64,000 nucleotides of DNA from Peptoniphilus stercorisuis (GTDB taxonomy: Bacteria; Bacillota; Clostridia; Tissierellales; Peptoniphilaceae): NCBI RefSeq assembly GCF_017874395.1, contig NZ_JAGGLJ010000007.1:45476-109475 (forward strand), given 5' to 3'. A model generated the notes under the pieces. The model worked only from the letters and a program-made list of their open reading frames with translations. It ran no database searches and was not told the origin of the DNA. Position numbers and translations under genes: made by a program. Positions within the stretch are counted from its first letter, which is position 1, and every line of letters begins with the position of its first letter. Positions 46,391 through 56,342 of the stretch are shown in pieces.

Positions 46391-47164
46391 TTACATTTGT
46401 GCAATTTCTTTTAAAAATCTAATGCCATCTTCTAGCATATGTGTTGTTAGTTGATGTGTTGTATGTTCGTATTCTGTAAATACTATTTTTTCTTTTTCAC
46501 TATATACTTTTACAGCTTCTTTATAAAATTCTTCTTGTGCTTTTGGATCTATTGAGTCATCTTCCATTCCATTAAGCATTGCAAGTGGTCTATTTTCTAT
46601 GGCATTTAAATGTGTCATTGGATCCATTTGAATCATAAAATCATTTATTCTCATTCTCTCGTAGGAGTCTTCTTCTCCTTCTTTTAGAGATTCCACTATC
46701 CAGCTCCAATTTAATGAACCATTAAATATAAGTGCCGCTTTAACTTTTTTATTAAAGGTAAATAGTCCTCCTGCTGTTATTGCACCCATTGAATGACCTG
46801 ATACTGCAATGTTTTCTGGATCTGCATTTAATTCTTCTTCTATATATTTAAATACTGCAGGAGATTCTTCAATATTGTGCATTATTGTTTCTAGTATATA
46901 TCTTTTTACTACTTCTATATCATCATATTCTAAACTTCCTCTTTCTCCGTGAAAGGTTGCTTCTGGAAGTACTACTTGATATCCATAGCTTGCCAAAATA
47001 TTCGCTCTAAATATTTGATTTTTTGCACTACTACTCCAACCATGATAAAAAATTATAGTTTTTAATTTTCCGTCTATATTTTTTGGAGTTATTACATAGG
47101 CTGGTGTTTTCTCAGCTATAAGTACTTTTTTTATATCTGCATAGTTTGTTTTTAAATAGTCCAT
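46391..47164 (-). CDS. Alpha/beta hydrolase (prolyl oligopeptidase-like esterase)
   Basis: The 257 residues form an alpha/beta hydrolase: oxyanion region IIFYHGWSSSAKNQ, nucleophile elbow VSGHSMGAITAGG, acid near MEDDSIDP, and a histidine in EYEHTTHQ. It resembles the YitV/esterase group of dienelactone or acyl-ester hydrolases. The substrate is unknown. It lies 9 bases after ung, so the two are co-transcribed. Confidence 0.82.
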   Translation of the reverse strand: MDYLKTNYADIKKVLIAEKTPAYVITPKNIDGKLKTIIFYHGWSSSAKNQIFRANILASYGYQVVLPEATFHGERGSLEYDDIEVVKRYILETIMHNIEESPAVFKYIEEELNADPENIAVSGHSMGAITAGGLFTFNKKVKAALIFNGSLNWSWIVESLKEGEEDSYERMRINDFMIQMDPMTHLNAIENRPLAMLNGMEDDSIDPKAQEEFYKEAVKVYSEKEKIVFTEYEHTTHQLTTHMLEDGIRFLKEIAQM

Positions 47165-47173
47165 TTTTCCTCC

Positions 47174-47842
47174 TTATACTCTCCAAGTTGGTGCTTTTAT
47201 ATTATTTTCTTCTAAAAATTCATTTGCCTTAGAAAAAGGCTTTGTTCCAAAAAATCCTCTACTTGCTGATAGTGGACTTGGATGTACACTTTCTATTATT
47301 AGATGTTTTTTATTTTTTATTAATTTCTTTTTGCTCTTTGCATGATTTCCCCAAAGTATAAATACTACTGGTTCTTCTTTTTCATCTATTAGCTCTATTA
47401 CTCTATCTGTAAATATTTCCCAGCCTATTTTTGCATGGCTCATAGGTGTGTGAGCTCTAACTGTAAGTGTTGTGTTTAAGAGCATAATTCCCTCTCTTGC
47501 CCAATTTATAAGATACCCAGTAGTAGGTATTTCAAGCCCTAAATCACTATTTAACTCTTTGTATATATTTCTAAGTGATGGTGGTATTTTAATTCCATCT
47601 CTTACAGAAAATGCAAGTCCATGGGCTTGATTATTGTTGTGATAGGGATCTTGCCCTAATATTAAAACTTTTACATCTTTATAATTTGTCAAATTAAAGG
47701 CTGAAAAAATTTCATCTTTTGGTGGAAATATTTCATAATTTTTATATTCTTCTATTAGTAAGTTTCTAAGTTCTTTATAATAATCTTTTTCAAATTCATC
47801 TTTTAATAAATCTTGCCAATCATTTTTTATTATTTCTTTCAT
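47174..47842 (-). CDS. ung: Uracil-DNA glycosylase
   Basis: The 222 residues have the catalytic motif VLILGQDPYHNNNQAHGLAFSV (water-activating Asp) and the C-terminal VHPSPLSASRGFFG with the catalytic His. It removes uracil from DNA. The ATG is at 47842. It is full length and forms an operon with the hydrolase. Confidence 0.97.
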   Translation of the reverse strand: MKEIIKNDWQDLLKDEFEKDYYKELRNLLIEEYKNYEIFPPKDEIFSAFNLTNYKDVKVLILGQDPYHNNNQAHGLAFSVRDGIKIPPSLRNIYKELNSDLGLEIPTTGYLINWAREGIMLLNTTLTVRAHTPMSHAKIGWEIFTDRVIELIDEKEEPVVFILWGNHAKSKKKLIKNKKHLIIESVHPSPLSASRGFFGTKPFSKANEFLEENNIKAPTWRV

Positions 47843-47930
47843 TTTCTACCTCTTTTATTAAATAGTCTATATTATTATATACAGAAATTTTTTATTTTTT
47901 CAAATATTACTATTTTAATGCATAGAAAAA

Positions 47931-47946
47931 GAGGCCCTTAGGCCTC
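47931..47946 (-). terminator. Terminator after the Trk operon
   Basis: GAGGCC/GGCCTC with a short loop, followed by TTTTTC on the minus strand. Confidence 0.75.
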
Positions 47947-47948
47947 TA

Positions 47949-49322
47949 TTATTCATATAAAAAAAGATCTGATAATAATCCTCTATTTTCTTCTGGATTT
48001 ATAAATTTCATTAGTTCTCTTTTATTTTCATTTTTACAAAATACAACTAATGTATCTCCCTTTTCAAATTTAGTTTTTCCTCTTGGAACTACTACTGTTT
48101 CATTATCTCTTACTATTCCACCTATTAATATTCCTTTTGGAAGATCTATTTCTTCTAGACTAAGTCCTATTACTTTTGATAGGTCTGATAGTTTTATTTC
48201 AGATACTTCTGCTTCTCCTCCAAACATTAAGTGAATTGAAACGCCTTTTCCTTTTCTTACTTTCTTAATAATTTTATTTGATGTTATATTCATTGGATTA
48301 AGTGTTGAAAAGTTTAGTTCATCTAGTATTTTAGAGTAATTTAATTCATCTACTCTTGCTATTACTTTTTCTACTCCAACTTTTTTTGCCATTAATGAAA
48401 GTACTATATTTAGCTCATCATTTTCTGTTAGTGCTATAAATATATCTGCATTTTCTATTTCTTCTTCTGTAAAGAAATCTGCTCCTATAAGAGTTTTTTT
48501 AATTATAAAAACATCTGGTAGTTCACTTCTTAAATCTTTTAATTTATTGTCATCTTTTACAATTAATTTTATATTTGCATCTTTAATTCTTTTTGCTGTT
48601 TCTTTAGATATTCCATTGCCACCTATTATTGCAATATTTTTTTCTTTTTCTTTTTTTCTAAATTTAAAGTATGTGTTTTTAAAATTAATTATATCTTTTT
48701 TTAGTCCTATTAAATATAGATAATTCCCTGCTTTTATTACTGTGTTTCCATCTGGTATGATAAGTTCTTTATCTCTTGCTATTGCTGCTACAAGAACTGT
48801 TGTAAGACTTCCTATATTTTTAATTTTTTCTTCTTCGAAGTCTGATCCTGATGTTATTTTATGTCCTACTACTTCTATTCTTCCATTTGCAAAGCTATCA
48901 CTTTGATATTCTAATTCTTCTTCGATTATTGTTCTTATCATTCTTGATGTTTCTAGTTGAGGATTTACTATATAATCTATTCCCAAAGATTCTTTTAACA
49001 AAAATAATTCGTCTATTGATTCTGTACTATTTACTCTTGCTATTGTATATTTTGCACCTAGTTTTTTAAGTGCTGTACAAGTTAGAATATTTGTCTTATC
49101 TGATTCTGTAAGGGACATGCAATAGTCAAATTTTTCAATATTAAGTGTTGATAAAAGCTCTACATCCATTCCATTTCCAAGTATTGTTTCTACTCTTTTT
49201 CCTGAAACTTGTGCTAAGGCACTATGTTTTTTATCTATTACTGTAATATTAACTTTATCTATTTCTAAGGTTCTTATTACCTTTGATCCTATTCTTCCTG
49301 AACCAATAATTAAAATATCCAT
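47949..49322 (-). CDS. trkA: Trk K+ uptake regulatory subunit TrkA (copy 1)
   Basis: The 457 residues form two tandem RCK units, each with a Rossmann NAD-binding start (MDILIIGSGRIGSKVIRTL and NIAIIGGNGISKETAKRI) and a following TrkA-C domain. The second glycine loop is GGNGIS, somewhat off the GxGxxG consensus. It binds nucleotide and gates TrkH. It is last in the operon CDF-trkA-trkH-trkA, 15 bases after trkH. Confidence 0.93.
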   Translation of the reverse strand: MDILIIGSGRIGSKVIRTLEIDKVNITVIDKKHSALAQVSGKRVETILGNGMDVELLSTLNIEKFDYCMSLTESDKTNILTCTALKKLGAKYTIARVNSTESIDELFLLKESLGIDYIVNPQLETSRMIRTIIEEELEYQSDSFANGRIEVVGHKITSGSDFEEEKIKNIGSLTTVLVAAIARDKELIIPDGNTVIKAGNYLYLIGLKKDIINFKNTYFKFRKKEKEKNIAIIGGNGISKETAKRIKDANIKLIVKDDNKLKDLRSELPDVFIIKKTLIGADFFTEEEIENADIFIALTENDELNIVLSLMAKKVGVEKVIARVDELNYSKILDELNFSTLNPMNITSNKIIKKVRKGKGVSIHLMFGGEAEVSEIKLSDLSKVIGLSLEEIDLPKGILIGGIVRDNETVVVPRGKTKFEKGDTLVVFCKNENKRELMKFINPEENRGLLSDLFLYE

Positions 49323-49337
49323 TTAATCTCCTTTTTA

Positions 49338-50783
49338 TTAATTCTCGCTAATTCTTCTTGGTGTAATAAGTGCAAGAAGTGTAAAGAATTCTAGTCTTCC
49401 TAAAAGCATTAAAGCACAAAATAATAGTTTGTATCCTCCTGAATAAAAGGCAAAAGTTGATGTAGGTCCTACTGCTGAAAATCCTGGTCCTACATTTGAA
49501 AGCATTGTTGTAACTGATGATACAGAACTTATAAGATCTACTCCACTTGTTGCTACAATTCCTGTTGCAAATACAAATATTATTAAATATACATATATAT
49601 ATGATGATATTCCAAGTATTACTTCGTCATTTACGACTTTTCCATTTATTCTAATCGGCACAACAGCCTTTGGATGTACTACTTTAATAATCTCTCTTTT
49701 TATCATTTTAAATACAACTACAATTCTTATTATTTTCATTCCTCCTGCAGTTGAACCTGCACAAGATCCTGTGAAAAATAATATAAGTAATATGAATTTT
49801 GAAAAAGATGGCCATAAATCAAAATTAGCATTTGAAAATCCTGATGTTGACATTACTGAAGTTACTTGAAATGCTGAATCAACTACTGTTTTAGATAGCT
49901 TACCATATCCATGTGAAAACAAATCAATAGTAATAAAAATAATAGCTAATATAATAATTATATAATAAGCTCTAAATTCTTCGTCCTTTAGTACATCTTT
50001 AAATTTACCTTTATATAATAAATAGTGCATTGAAAAATTCGTACCACATATTACCATAAAAATAGACATTATAATCGGTATATAATATCCTGTATAAGCT
50101 CCTATGGAATTTGTCTTTGATGAAAATCCTCCAGTTCCCACAGTTCCCAGTGTATGAACTACTGCATCAAAAACTGTCATTCCACCAAGATATAGTAAGA
50201 AAAATAATATTACTGTAATAAACATATAAATTACATATAATCTTTTAGCTGTTTGACTAATTTTCGGCTCAATTTTTCCTGCTATTGGCCCTGGAGATTC
50301 TGCTTTAAACATTTGAAATCCACCTACGCCTAGTTTTGGAAGTAAACTTAGTGCAAATACTAAAATTCCCATTCCACCAATCCAATGAGTAACACTTCTC
50401 CAAAGTATTATTGATTTTGGCACTATTTCTATATCTGGTATTATTGTTGCTCCTGTTGTTGTAAAACCTGAAATTATTTCAAAAAGTCCATCTATATAAG
50501 TTGGAACTGAGTTTGTTAAAAATAATGGTATTGCTCCAAAAATTGAAACTAATATCCAGGCAAATGAAACTATTAAAAGTCCATCTTTTGGTGATACTTT
50601 TTCTCTTCCTGGAACTACTCTAATCATTATTATAGAAAATATTCCAAGTATTATTATAGTTCCTAAAAAAGAATAAAAAGCCCCATCATTTATTACTCCA
50701 CTTAAAATCAGTGAAGGAAGCATAAAAGTGCCTTCTAAAGCTAAAATATAGCCTAGCATTTTAAAAGCGATTGCGTAGTTCAC
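49338..50783 (-). CDS. trkH: Trk K+ transporter membrane subunit TrkH
   Basis: The 481 residues have about ten membrane segments. The four pore loops of the Trk/Ktr family are visible: GFTTTGATI, LGTVGTGGFS, VMSTSGFSN and LSNVGPGFSAV, each carrying the glycine of the filter. The start is GTG at 50783, eight bases after GAGGAGG, inside the end of the upstream trkA, giving a 23-base overlap. Confidence 0.94.
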   Translation of the reverse strand: MNYAIAFKMLGYILALEGTFMLPSLILSGVINDGAFYSFLGTIIILGIFSIIMIRVVPGREKVSPKDGLLIVSFAWILVSIFGAIPLFLTNSVPTYIDGLFEIISGFTTTGATIIPDIEIVPKSIILWRSVTHWIGGMGILVFALSLLPKLGVGGFQMFKAESPGPIAGKIEPKISQTAKRLYVIYMFITVILFFLLYLGGMTVFDAVVHTLGTVGTGGFSSKTNSIGAYTGYYIPIIMSIFMVICGTNFSMHYLLYKGKFKDVLKDEEFRAYYIIIILAIIFITIDLFSHGYGKLSKTVVDSAFQVTSVMSTSGFSNANFDLWPSFSKFILLILFFTGSCAGSTAGGMKIIRIVVVFKMIKREIIKVVHPKAVVPIRINGKVVNDEVILGISSYIYVYLIIFVFATGIVATSGVDLISSVSSVTTMLSNVGPGFSAVGPTSTFAFYSGGYKLLFCALMLLGRLEFFTLLALITPRRISEN

Positions 50784-52146
50784 TTAATATGCCTCCTCTT
50801 TTTTCACTTTTATAGAAGTATTCTTTTAAGACATCTAGTTGATCATGTCTGCAAAATACTATAATTCTATCTGATTCATTTAATATTGTATCTCCATTTG
50901 GAATTTCAACTTCTCCATCTCTTACAAGAGCTGCTATTAATATTCCATTTGGTAAATTTAAATTTTTAATTGGTTTATTTAGCACTTTTACATTTTCTTC
51001 TAAAAGAAGTTCTGTAAATTCAGCTTCTCCATCAAGCATTAGATTTACACGAAGAGATCCTCGTCCTCTTACAAATTTTAAAATTTCATTTGCTGTTATA
51101 AAGGCTGCATTAAATGCTCCATCTATTCCAATTCTATCTAAAATTCTATTGTAATTTGGCCTTGAAATCTTAGCTACCGATTTATATACTCCACCTTGTT
51201 TTACACTTAGTGCCATTAGAAGATTTGTCTCATCAATTCCCGTTGCAGCTACAAAGGCATCAAAGGAATCTATCATTTCTTCATTTAATAAACTAAAGTT
51301 TGTTCCATCTCCATTTATTATTACACAATTTGGAAGTTTTTCTTTAAGTTCAAGACATCTTTCTTCATCTTGTTCTATTATTGTAGTTTCTATTTTTTCC
51401 TTAGATAAAATATATCCTAGGTTTAAACCTAGTTTTCCGCCACCTAATATCATAACTTTTTTAACACTTCTAGCTTTATTTATATGAGAGTGTTTTTTGT
51501 CAAAGTCTTCAATATCAGAGCTTGCTCCACTTATTAAAATAACATCGCCTTCTTTTAAGACTGTTTCTCCATTTGGAATTATTGTCTTACCTTGTCTTGA
51601 AATTACTATTATTAATAATTTTTCAAATCCTTCAAGTTCATGAAGTTTTCTTCCTACAAATTTCTCATCAGATTCAATATTAAAATCTACAAGTTTAACC
51701 TTGCCATCAGCAAAATCATCACTCATAAGCAAATACTTTTTAAGAAGATATTTAGCAATACTATTTGCAGTTGCCTTATCTGGATTTATTATATAATCTA
51801 TTCCAAGTTCATCAGTTATAAAATTAACTTGGTTATAATACTCAGAATTTCTAACTCTTGCAATAGTTTTATTACAGCCTAGTTTTTTTGCAACAGATGA
51901 AATAAGCACATTTGCCTCATCATTTGTAGTAGTTGCAAGCACTAAATCATAGCTTCCTATTTCAATTTCTTTTAGTACTTGAAAATCAAGTCCATTGGCA
52001 TTTATAGACAATACATCAAGGGAATTATTTACATCATCAATTACCTTTTCATCACTGTCTATAACTGTTATGTCGCATTTTTCATCAATAAGTGTAGAAG
52101 CAAGTCTATATCCTAGCTTTCCACATCCAATAATTAAAACTTTCAT
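50761..52146 (-). CDS. trkA: Trk K+ uptake regulatory subunit TrkA (copy 2)
   Basis: The 461 residues again form two RCK units: MKVLIIGCGKLGYRLASTL and KVMILGGGKLGLNLGYIL, both with intact GxGxxG loops, each followed by a TrkA-C domain. It is about as long as copy 1 but clearly divergent. The ATG overlaps the CDF stop by 4 bases. Two TrkA copies around one TrkH are unusual; they may form a mixed ring. Confidence 0.93.
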   Translation of the reverse strand: MKVLIIGCGKLGYRLASTLIDEKCDITVIDSDEKVIDDVNNSLDVLSINANGLDFQVLKEIEIGSYDLVLATTTNDEANVLISSVAKKLGCNKTIARVRNSEYYNQVNFITDELGIDYIINPDKATANSIAKYLLKKYLLMSDDFADGKVKLVDFNIESDEKFVGRKLHELEGFEKLLIIVISRQGKTIIPNGETVLKEGDVILISGASSDIEDFDKKHSHINKARSVKKVMILGGGKLGLNLGYILSKEKIETTIIEQDEERCLELKEKLPNCVIINGDGTNFSLLNEEMIDSFDAFVAATGIDETNLLMALSVKQGGVYKSVAKISRPNYNRILDRIGIDGAFNAAFITANEILKFVRGRGSLRVNLMLDGEAEFTELLLEENVKVLNKPIKNLNLPNGILIAALVRDGEVEIPNGDTILNESDRIIVFCRHDQLDVLKEYFYKSEKRGGILSELRNRF

Positions 52147-53306
52147 TTTGCCTCCGTTAAAAAATCTCTATCAATTTGAATTTCATACTTAAGACCTTCG
52201 TAAGAAACTAAATTATTAGAAATTATTTCTTTTATTTTTCCAATATCTTTAGCTGAAGTTATAATATTTCCATCTACAACAATTTCAACTCTTATTATAT
52301 CTTCTTCTTTTGCTAAGTCATGAAAGGACAAAATCCTATTATCTCTTTTAATTAGCTCATTTAAACTCTTTATTATTTCTCTTTCAATTTTACTATATGA
52401 GCCAACGGGATCTATATGAATTGTGATTTCACACTTTAATTTTTCTTTTATTTCTCTTTCAGCATCATCAATTAAATTATGAGCTTCAACTAAAGTCATG
52501 TCGTAAGGAATTTCTGCATCTAAGGTTACAAATGTTTTAACAGGTCCATAATTTGTAATTACAATATCATGAATCCCCAATACATTTTCATAGCTTAACA
52601 TAATTTCCTCTATTTGTTCAACAAAATTTTCCTCAGGTGCCTCACCTATTAAATCACTAAGTGTATCTCTAATAAGTTCGTATCCTGAATAGATAATAAA
52701 TACACTTACAAGCATACCTACATATCCATCTACTCTTAGACCTGTTATGTTATACACTATTATTGATATTATTACAACCCCTGTAATAAAAACATCTCCC
52801 ATTGAATCTTTATACTGTGCCATAAGTGGAGAAGAATCAATTCTTTTTGAGATACTTTTATAAAGTTCAGCCATATAAAATTTGACAATTACTGAAAAAA
52901 GCATAAGTCCAATTGAAATATAAGAATAATTTATATCAAATGGATTTTTAATTCTATCATAGGAAACTCTTATAAATTCAAATCCTGCAACTAATACAAA
53001 AGATGCAACAATAAGAGTTGCAATATACTCTATTCTTCCATGTCCATAGGGATGCTTTCTATCAGCTGGTCTATCAGAAATCTTAACTCCTATTATAGCT
53101 ACAACTGAAGATATTGAATCTGTTATATTATTTATTGCATCAGCTAAAATCGAAACAGATCCTGTAAAAACAAATAAAAACACCTTAATTACAGAAAGAA
53201 GCAAATTAAGCAACAATCCTACAAAAGATGTCTGTGTTGAAATTCTAGTCCTATCCTCTTTTTTAGTGCCATAGTTTCCAGAATTTAATATTTTTTTTAT
53301 TATCAT
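52143..53306 (-). CDS. Cation diffusion facilitator (CDF) family transporter
   Basis: The 387 residues have six membrane segments followed by a cytoplasmic domain. Family marks are DAINNITDSISSVVAIIGVKISDRPADRKHPYGHGRIEY and the SDLIGEAP motif after the sixth segment. The C-terminal extension (about 310-387) resembles a second ferredoxin-like domain. CDF proteins export Zn2+, Fe2+, Mn2+ or Co2+. It is the first gene of the Trk operon; a link between heavy-metal export and K+ uptake is unexplained. Confidence 0.9.
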   Translation of the reverse strand: MIIKKILNSGNYGTKKEDRTRISTQTSFVGLLLNLLLSVIKVFLFVFTGSVSILADAINNITDSISSVVAIIGVKISDRPADRKHPYGHGRIEYIATLIVASFVLVAGFEFIRVSYDRIKNPFDINYSYISIGLMLFSVIVKFYMAELYKSISKRIDSSPLMAQYKDSMGDVFITGVVIISIIVYNITGLRVDGYVGMLVSVFIIYSGYELIRDTLSDLIGEAPEENFVEQIEEIMLSYENVLGIHDIVITNYGPVKTFVTLDAEIPYDMTLVEAHNLIDDAEREIKEKLKCEITIHIDPVGSYSKIEREIIKSLNELIKRDNRILSFHDLAKEEDIIRVEIVVDGNIITSAKDIGKIKEIISNNLVSYEGLKYEIQIDRDFLTEAK

Positions 53307-53397
53307 ATAATACCTCTTTTTAAATAAATAATTTTCATAAAAATGAAAAGATTGAAATCTAATTCTTACTATTATAAAATTGTCTTAGGTGATATTA

Positions 53398-53910
53398 ATG
53401 AAAACAATTAAAATCTTTTCACAATCAACAATACTAGAACAATTTTCTTATAAAATTACATCTGATAATTTTACTTACAAAGCATTTACAGAACTTCCAA
53501 GCCCTATTAAGAGTATATTAAAAGAAAAAAGAGCTTATTTACTAAAAATATCTGTAATAAATGAAAATAATGAAATAATATCAATTTTTAAAAATTATCA
53601 AAGCCCAATTACATCAAATTTATTTGAAATAATTGCAAATAATACTACATATTATTTAAAAGAATCTAATAATTTTAGAATGCCAGACTTTTTTATAAAT
53701 ACAGACTTTGGCAAAGTTGAAATTTCAGGTTTGATTGCAAAGGGAGAATACTTTATAAATATTAATAATAAAAAAATTGCAAATATTAATACTTATAAAT
53801 CAAAAGAAAAGAAAGAATACAATTTAGAATATGATACTGATTATGATATATTAAAAGAACTTCTAATTAGTATAGTTTTAATACTAGATAATTTATATCA
53901 TTATTATTAA
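53398..53910 (+). CDS. Hypothetical protein, possible LURP-one/tubby-like fold
   Basis: I do not recognise this 170-residue protein with certainty. It is Ile/Asn/Lys-rich with alternating beta strands (FKNYQSPITSNLFEIIANNTTYYLKES, FGKVEISGLIAKGEYFININNKKIANI) and a C-terminal hydrophobic stretch LLISIVLILDNLYHYY. The pattern loosely recalls the LURP-one-related/tubby-like barrel. The ATG at 53398 follows AGGTGAT; the GTG at 53389 is inside that site. It stands alone between divergent and convergent neighbours. Confidence 0.65.
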   Translation: MKTIKIFSQSTILEQFSYKITSDNFTYKAFTELPSPIKSILKEKRAYLLKISVINENNEIISIFKNYQSPITSNLFEIIANNTTYYLKESNNFRMPDFFINTDFGKVEISGLIAKGEYFININNKKIANINTYKSKEKKEYNLEYDTDYDILKELLISIVLILDNLYHYY

Positions 53911-53912
53911 AA

Positions 53913-53937
53913 AAGGAGCTTCTACTGAAGCTTCCTT
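53913..53937. terminator. Bidirectional terminator
   Basis: AAGGAGCTTC/GAAGCTTCCTT around a short loop, between the hypothetical gene and gltX. Confidence 0.83.
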
Positions 53938-55590
53938 TTATTTATCTAGATAATTTATATATCTTTCAATTCTTTTATTTGTCTTTTCTAACCCCATAAT
54001 TTGACCTATTTCATAAATATCAGGTGAATTTATACTTCCTGTTATTGCAAGTCTTATTACAGTAGATACATCAGCCACAGATCCATTATAATCTTGTGGA
54101 TTTTTCTTATAATCTTTCATCTTAACTGCAAAATTATGTTTTTCTGAAATTTCTCTTATTTTATCAAACCATTGTCCATTATCATCTTCAATAGAAAAAG
54201 TTTCACTATATTCTTTTAAAAGCACAATAGCCATTTCTTTAGATACATTTTCTGGTAAATCTTCATATTCATCAAAAAATTCATCAAAATAATAAGATAT
54301 AAAATCAAACATTTGAGATGCATAAATTAAATCTTTTCTAGGTTTTTTTCCAGATCTTCCAATAGAGAATAATCTTTTAATATCATCTTTATAATCTTTT
54401 AGAACTTCATATTTTTCTTTTTCAAAATTCTTAGCCCAGTTCATAAAGAAATCTACTACATCATCAATATCCATATTCACAAGAACATCTTTAGATACAT
54501 CATCAAGTTTATTCATATCAAAAAGTGCACCTGAGCCTGACATTTTAGAAAGTTCAAAATTAAATTCATAAATTGATTTTTCTTTATTTTTCATTCTCCA
54601 CTCTTCAAAATCAGAATTTAAAATAGTCATTAAATACTCTAGTAATGCCTCTTTAAAATATCCAAGTTTTTGGTAATATTCAAGTGAAAGTTCAGGATCT
54701 TTTCTCTTAGAAAGCTTTCTCTTATTTCCATTATCCATTTTCATCATATGAGCTGTGTGACAATATATTGGATGTTCCCAATTAAAAGCCTTAAATAGCT
54801 CTAGATGAATAGGAAGTGTAGAAAGCCATTCCTCTCCTCTTACTACATGTGTTATTCTCATTAAATGATCATCTACAACATGAGCAAAGTGATAAGTTGG
54901 AATATTATTTTGTTTTAATATTACAATATCCATATTATTTGGATGAGTTGTAACACTTCCACGAATTCCATCAAAAACTTCAATAGTCTCTTCTGGATTT
55001 CCCATAGATTTAAGTCTTAAAGTCCATGGAGTATTATTATTTAATTTTTCTTCAATTTCTTCAAAGGATAAATCACGATCTACTGCAAATTCTCCATAAT
55101 ATCCAGTAGTTAAATTATTTTCAATTTGTTTTTTTCGAATTTCATCAAGCTCTTCCTCTGTTGTAAAAGAAGGATAAGCTCTTCCCATTTTTACTAATTC
55201 CTTAGCAAAAGTTTCATAAATTTCTTTTCTATTAGATTGGTGATATGGTCCATAAGATCCTTTTTCTCCATCTAATGACACACCCTCATCAAAATTTATA
55301 TCAAAATACTTCAAAGAATTAATAATAATCTCCTCAGCACCATCAACTTTTCTCTTATCATCTGTATCTTCAATTCTTAAAATCATAACACCATTAGATT
55401 GATGAGCAAGTCTTTCATCAACAAAAGCACCATATAAATTTCCAAGATGAATAAATCCTGTTGGTGATGGTCCAAGTCTTGTAATAGCAGCATTGTCCTC
55501 TACATCTCTTTTTGGGAATTTTTCTTCATAAAAATCAACTGTATTATCAATATGAGGAAATAATAATTCTGATAATTTTTTATAATCCAT
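53938..55590 (-). CDS. gltX: Glutamyl-tRNA synthetase
   Basis: The 550 residues include TRLGPSPTGFIHLGNLYGAFV with the HLGN form of HIGH, IEDTDDKR, and the KMSKS equivalent KLSKRKDPE. It carries an N-terminal extension of about 35 residues compared with the standard GltX, a form I recall from some Clostridia/Tissierellia. No T-box is evident upstream. The ATG is at 55590. Confidence 0.93.
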   Translation of the reverse strand: MDYKKLSELLFPHIDNTVDFYEEKFPKRDVEDNAAITRLGPSPTGFIHLGNLYGAFVDERLAHQSNGVMILRIEDTDDKRKVDGAEEIIINSLKYFDINFDEGVSLDGEKGSYGPYHQSNRKEIYETFAKELVKMGRAYPSFTTEEELDEIRKKQIENNLTTGYYGEFAVDRDLSFEEIEEKLNNNTPWTLRLKSMGNPEETIEVFDGIRGSVTTHPNNMDIVILKQNNIPTYHFAHVVDDHLMRITHVVRGEEWLSTLPIHLELFKAFNWEHPIYCHTAHMMKMDNGNKRKLSKRKDPELSLEYYQKLGYFKEALLEYLMTILNSDFEEWRMKNKEKSIYEFNFELSKMSGSGALFDMNKLDDVSKDVLVNMDIDDVVDFFMNWAKNFEKEKYEVLKDYKDDIKRLFSIGRSGKKPRKDLIYASQMFDFISYYFDEFFDEYEDLPENVSKEMAIVLLKEYSETFSIEDDNGQWFDKIREISEKHNFAVKMKDYKKNPQDYNGSVADVSTVIRLAITGSINSPDIYEIGQIMGLEKTNKRIERYINYLDK

Positions 55591-55663
55591 TTTGTCACAT
55601 CCTTAATTTGTGTATTATATCATATTTCCAAGAAATAATCTTCTCTTTAATAAAATAAAAAAT

Positions 55664-55684
55664 AAACCTACTTTTTTGTAGGTC
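55664..55684 (-). terminator. Terminator after the DUF3783 gene
   Basis: ACCTAC/GTAGGT around AAAAAA, followed by TTATTTTTTATTTT on the minus strand. Confidence 0.8.
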
Positions 55685-55693
55685 TATTATCAT

Positions 55694-56233
55694 TTAGCCA
55701 AGTATGTCTTTAAATATCTCAAATCTTTCATCTACATCATTTTCTGTAATATCATTCATTTTTGTAAGCTCTAATGCTTTATCTACAGCCATTTCTAGCT
55801 CTTTATTTTCTTCTGTTTCTAATATTTCTCTTGCCTTTTTTACATATTGACCAAGAAGATTAAACTTCTGCATAGTTCTATGCTCAATCTCAATATGATC
55901 TAGAAGTTCTTTAAAAGTCCAGTCCTTAGTCATTTTTGTTATTACAGATTTATGAGGAATACTTATATCTAGCTTTCTAAGTGTGATTAAAAAATTACTT
56001 AAATCCTCTCTGTCAAAATCTGAAAATAATAAAAACTCTAAATCTTTTTTGTCATTATGCTCCTCTTTAACTTCATCATAATCAGCAAGGCCCATTAAAT
56101 ATCCAACTTTTTGATTTAAATCACTTTCTTCAATATTTTTTACATCTATATTAAAGTCCTTTGCAACATTTAAAATCTCATTATATTTTGAGCTATTAAG
56201 ATCAAATCCATAAGTTAATAACTTTTTCTTCAT
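55694..56233 (-). CDS. DUF3783 family protein
   Basis: The 179 residues match DUF3783 in the segment FLLFSDFDREDLSNFLITLRKLDISIPHKSVITKMTKDWTFKELLDHI (about 67-115). The N-terminal third looks like an unrelated alpha/beta domain (KLLTYGFDLNSSKYNEIL). No catalytic motif is seen and no function is known. It may be co-directional with gltX but has its own terminator. Confidence 0.75.
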   Translation of the reverse strand: MKKKLLTYGFDLNSSKYNEILNVAKDFNIDVKNIEESDLNQKVGYLMGLADYDEVKEEHNDKKDLEFLLFSDFDREDLSNFLITLRKLDISIPHKSVITKMTKDWTFKELLDHIEIEHRTMQKFNLLGQYVKKAREILETEENKELEMAVDKALELTKMNDITENDVDERFEIFKDILG

Positions 56234-56342
56234 TAAATCCCCTCCGAATTATATAATACCCCAAAACTTAAGATAAACAAGTTTTAAGAGATATTCATTT
56301 TGTAAAATGATATAATTACTATATTAAAAGGAGGTGTTTTTT

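Noticed and set aside
55591..55663. T-box leader for gltX
   Set aside because: The gap is short and shows no T-box sequence or specifier stem.
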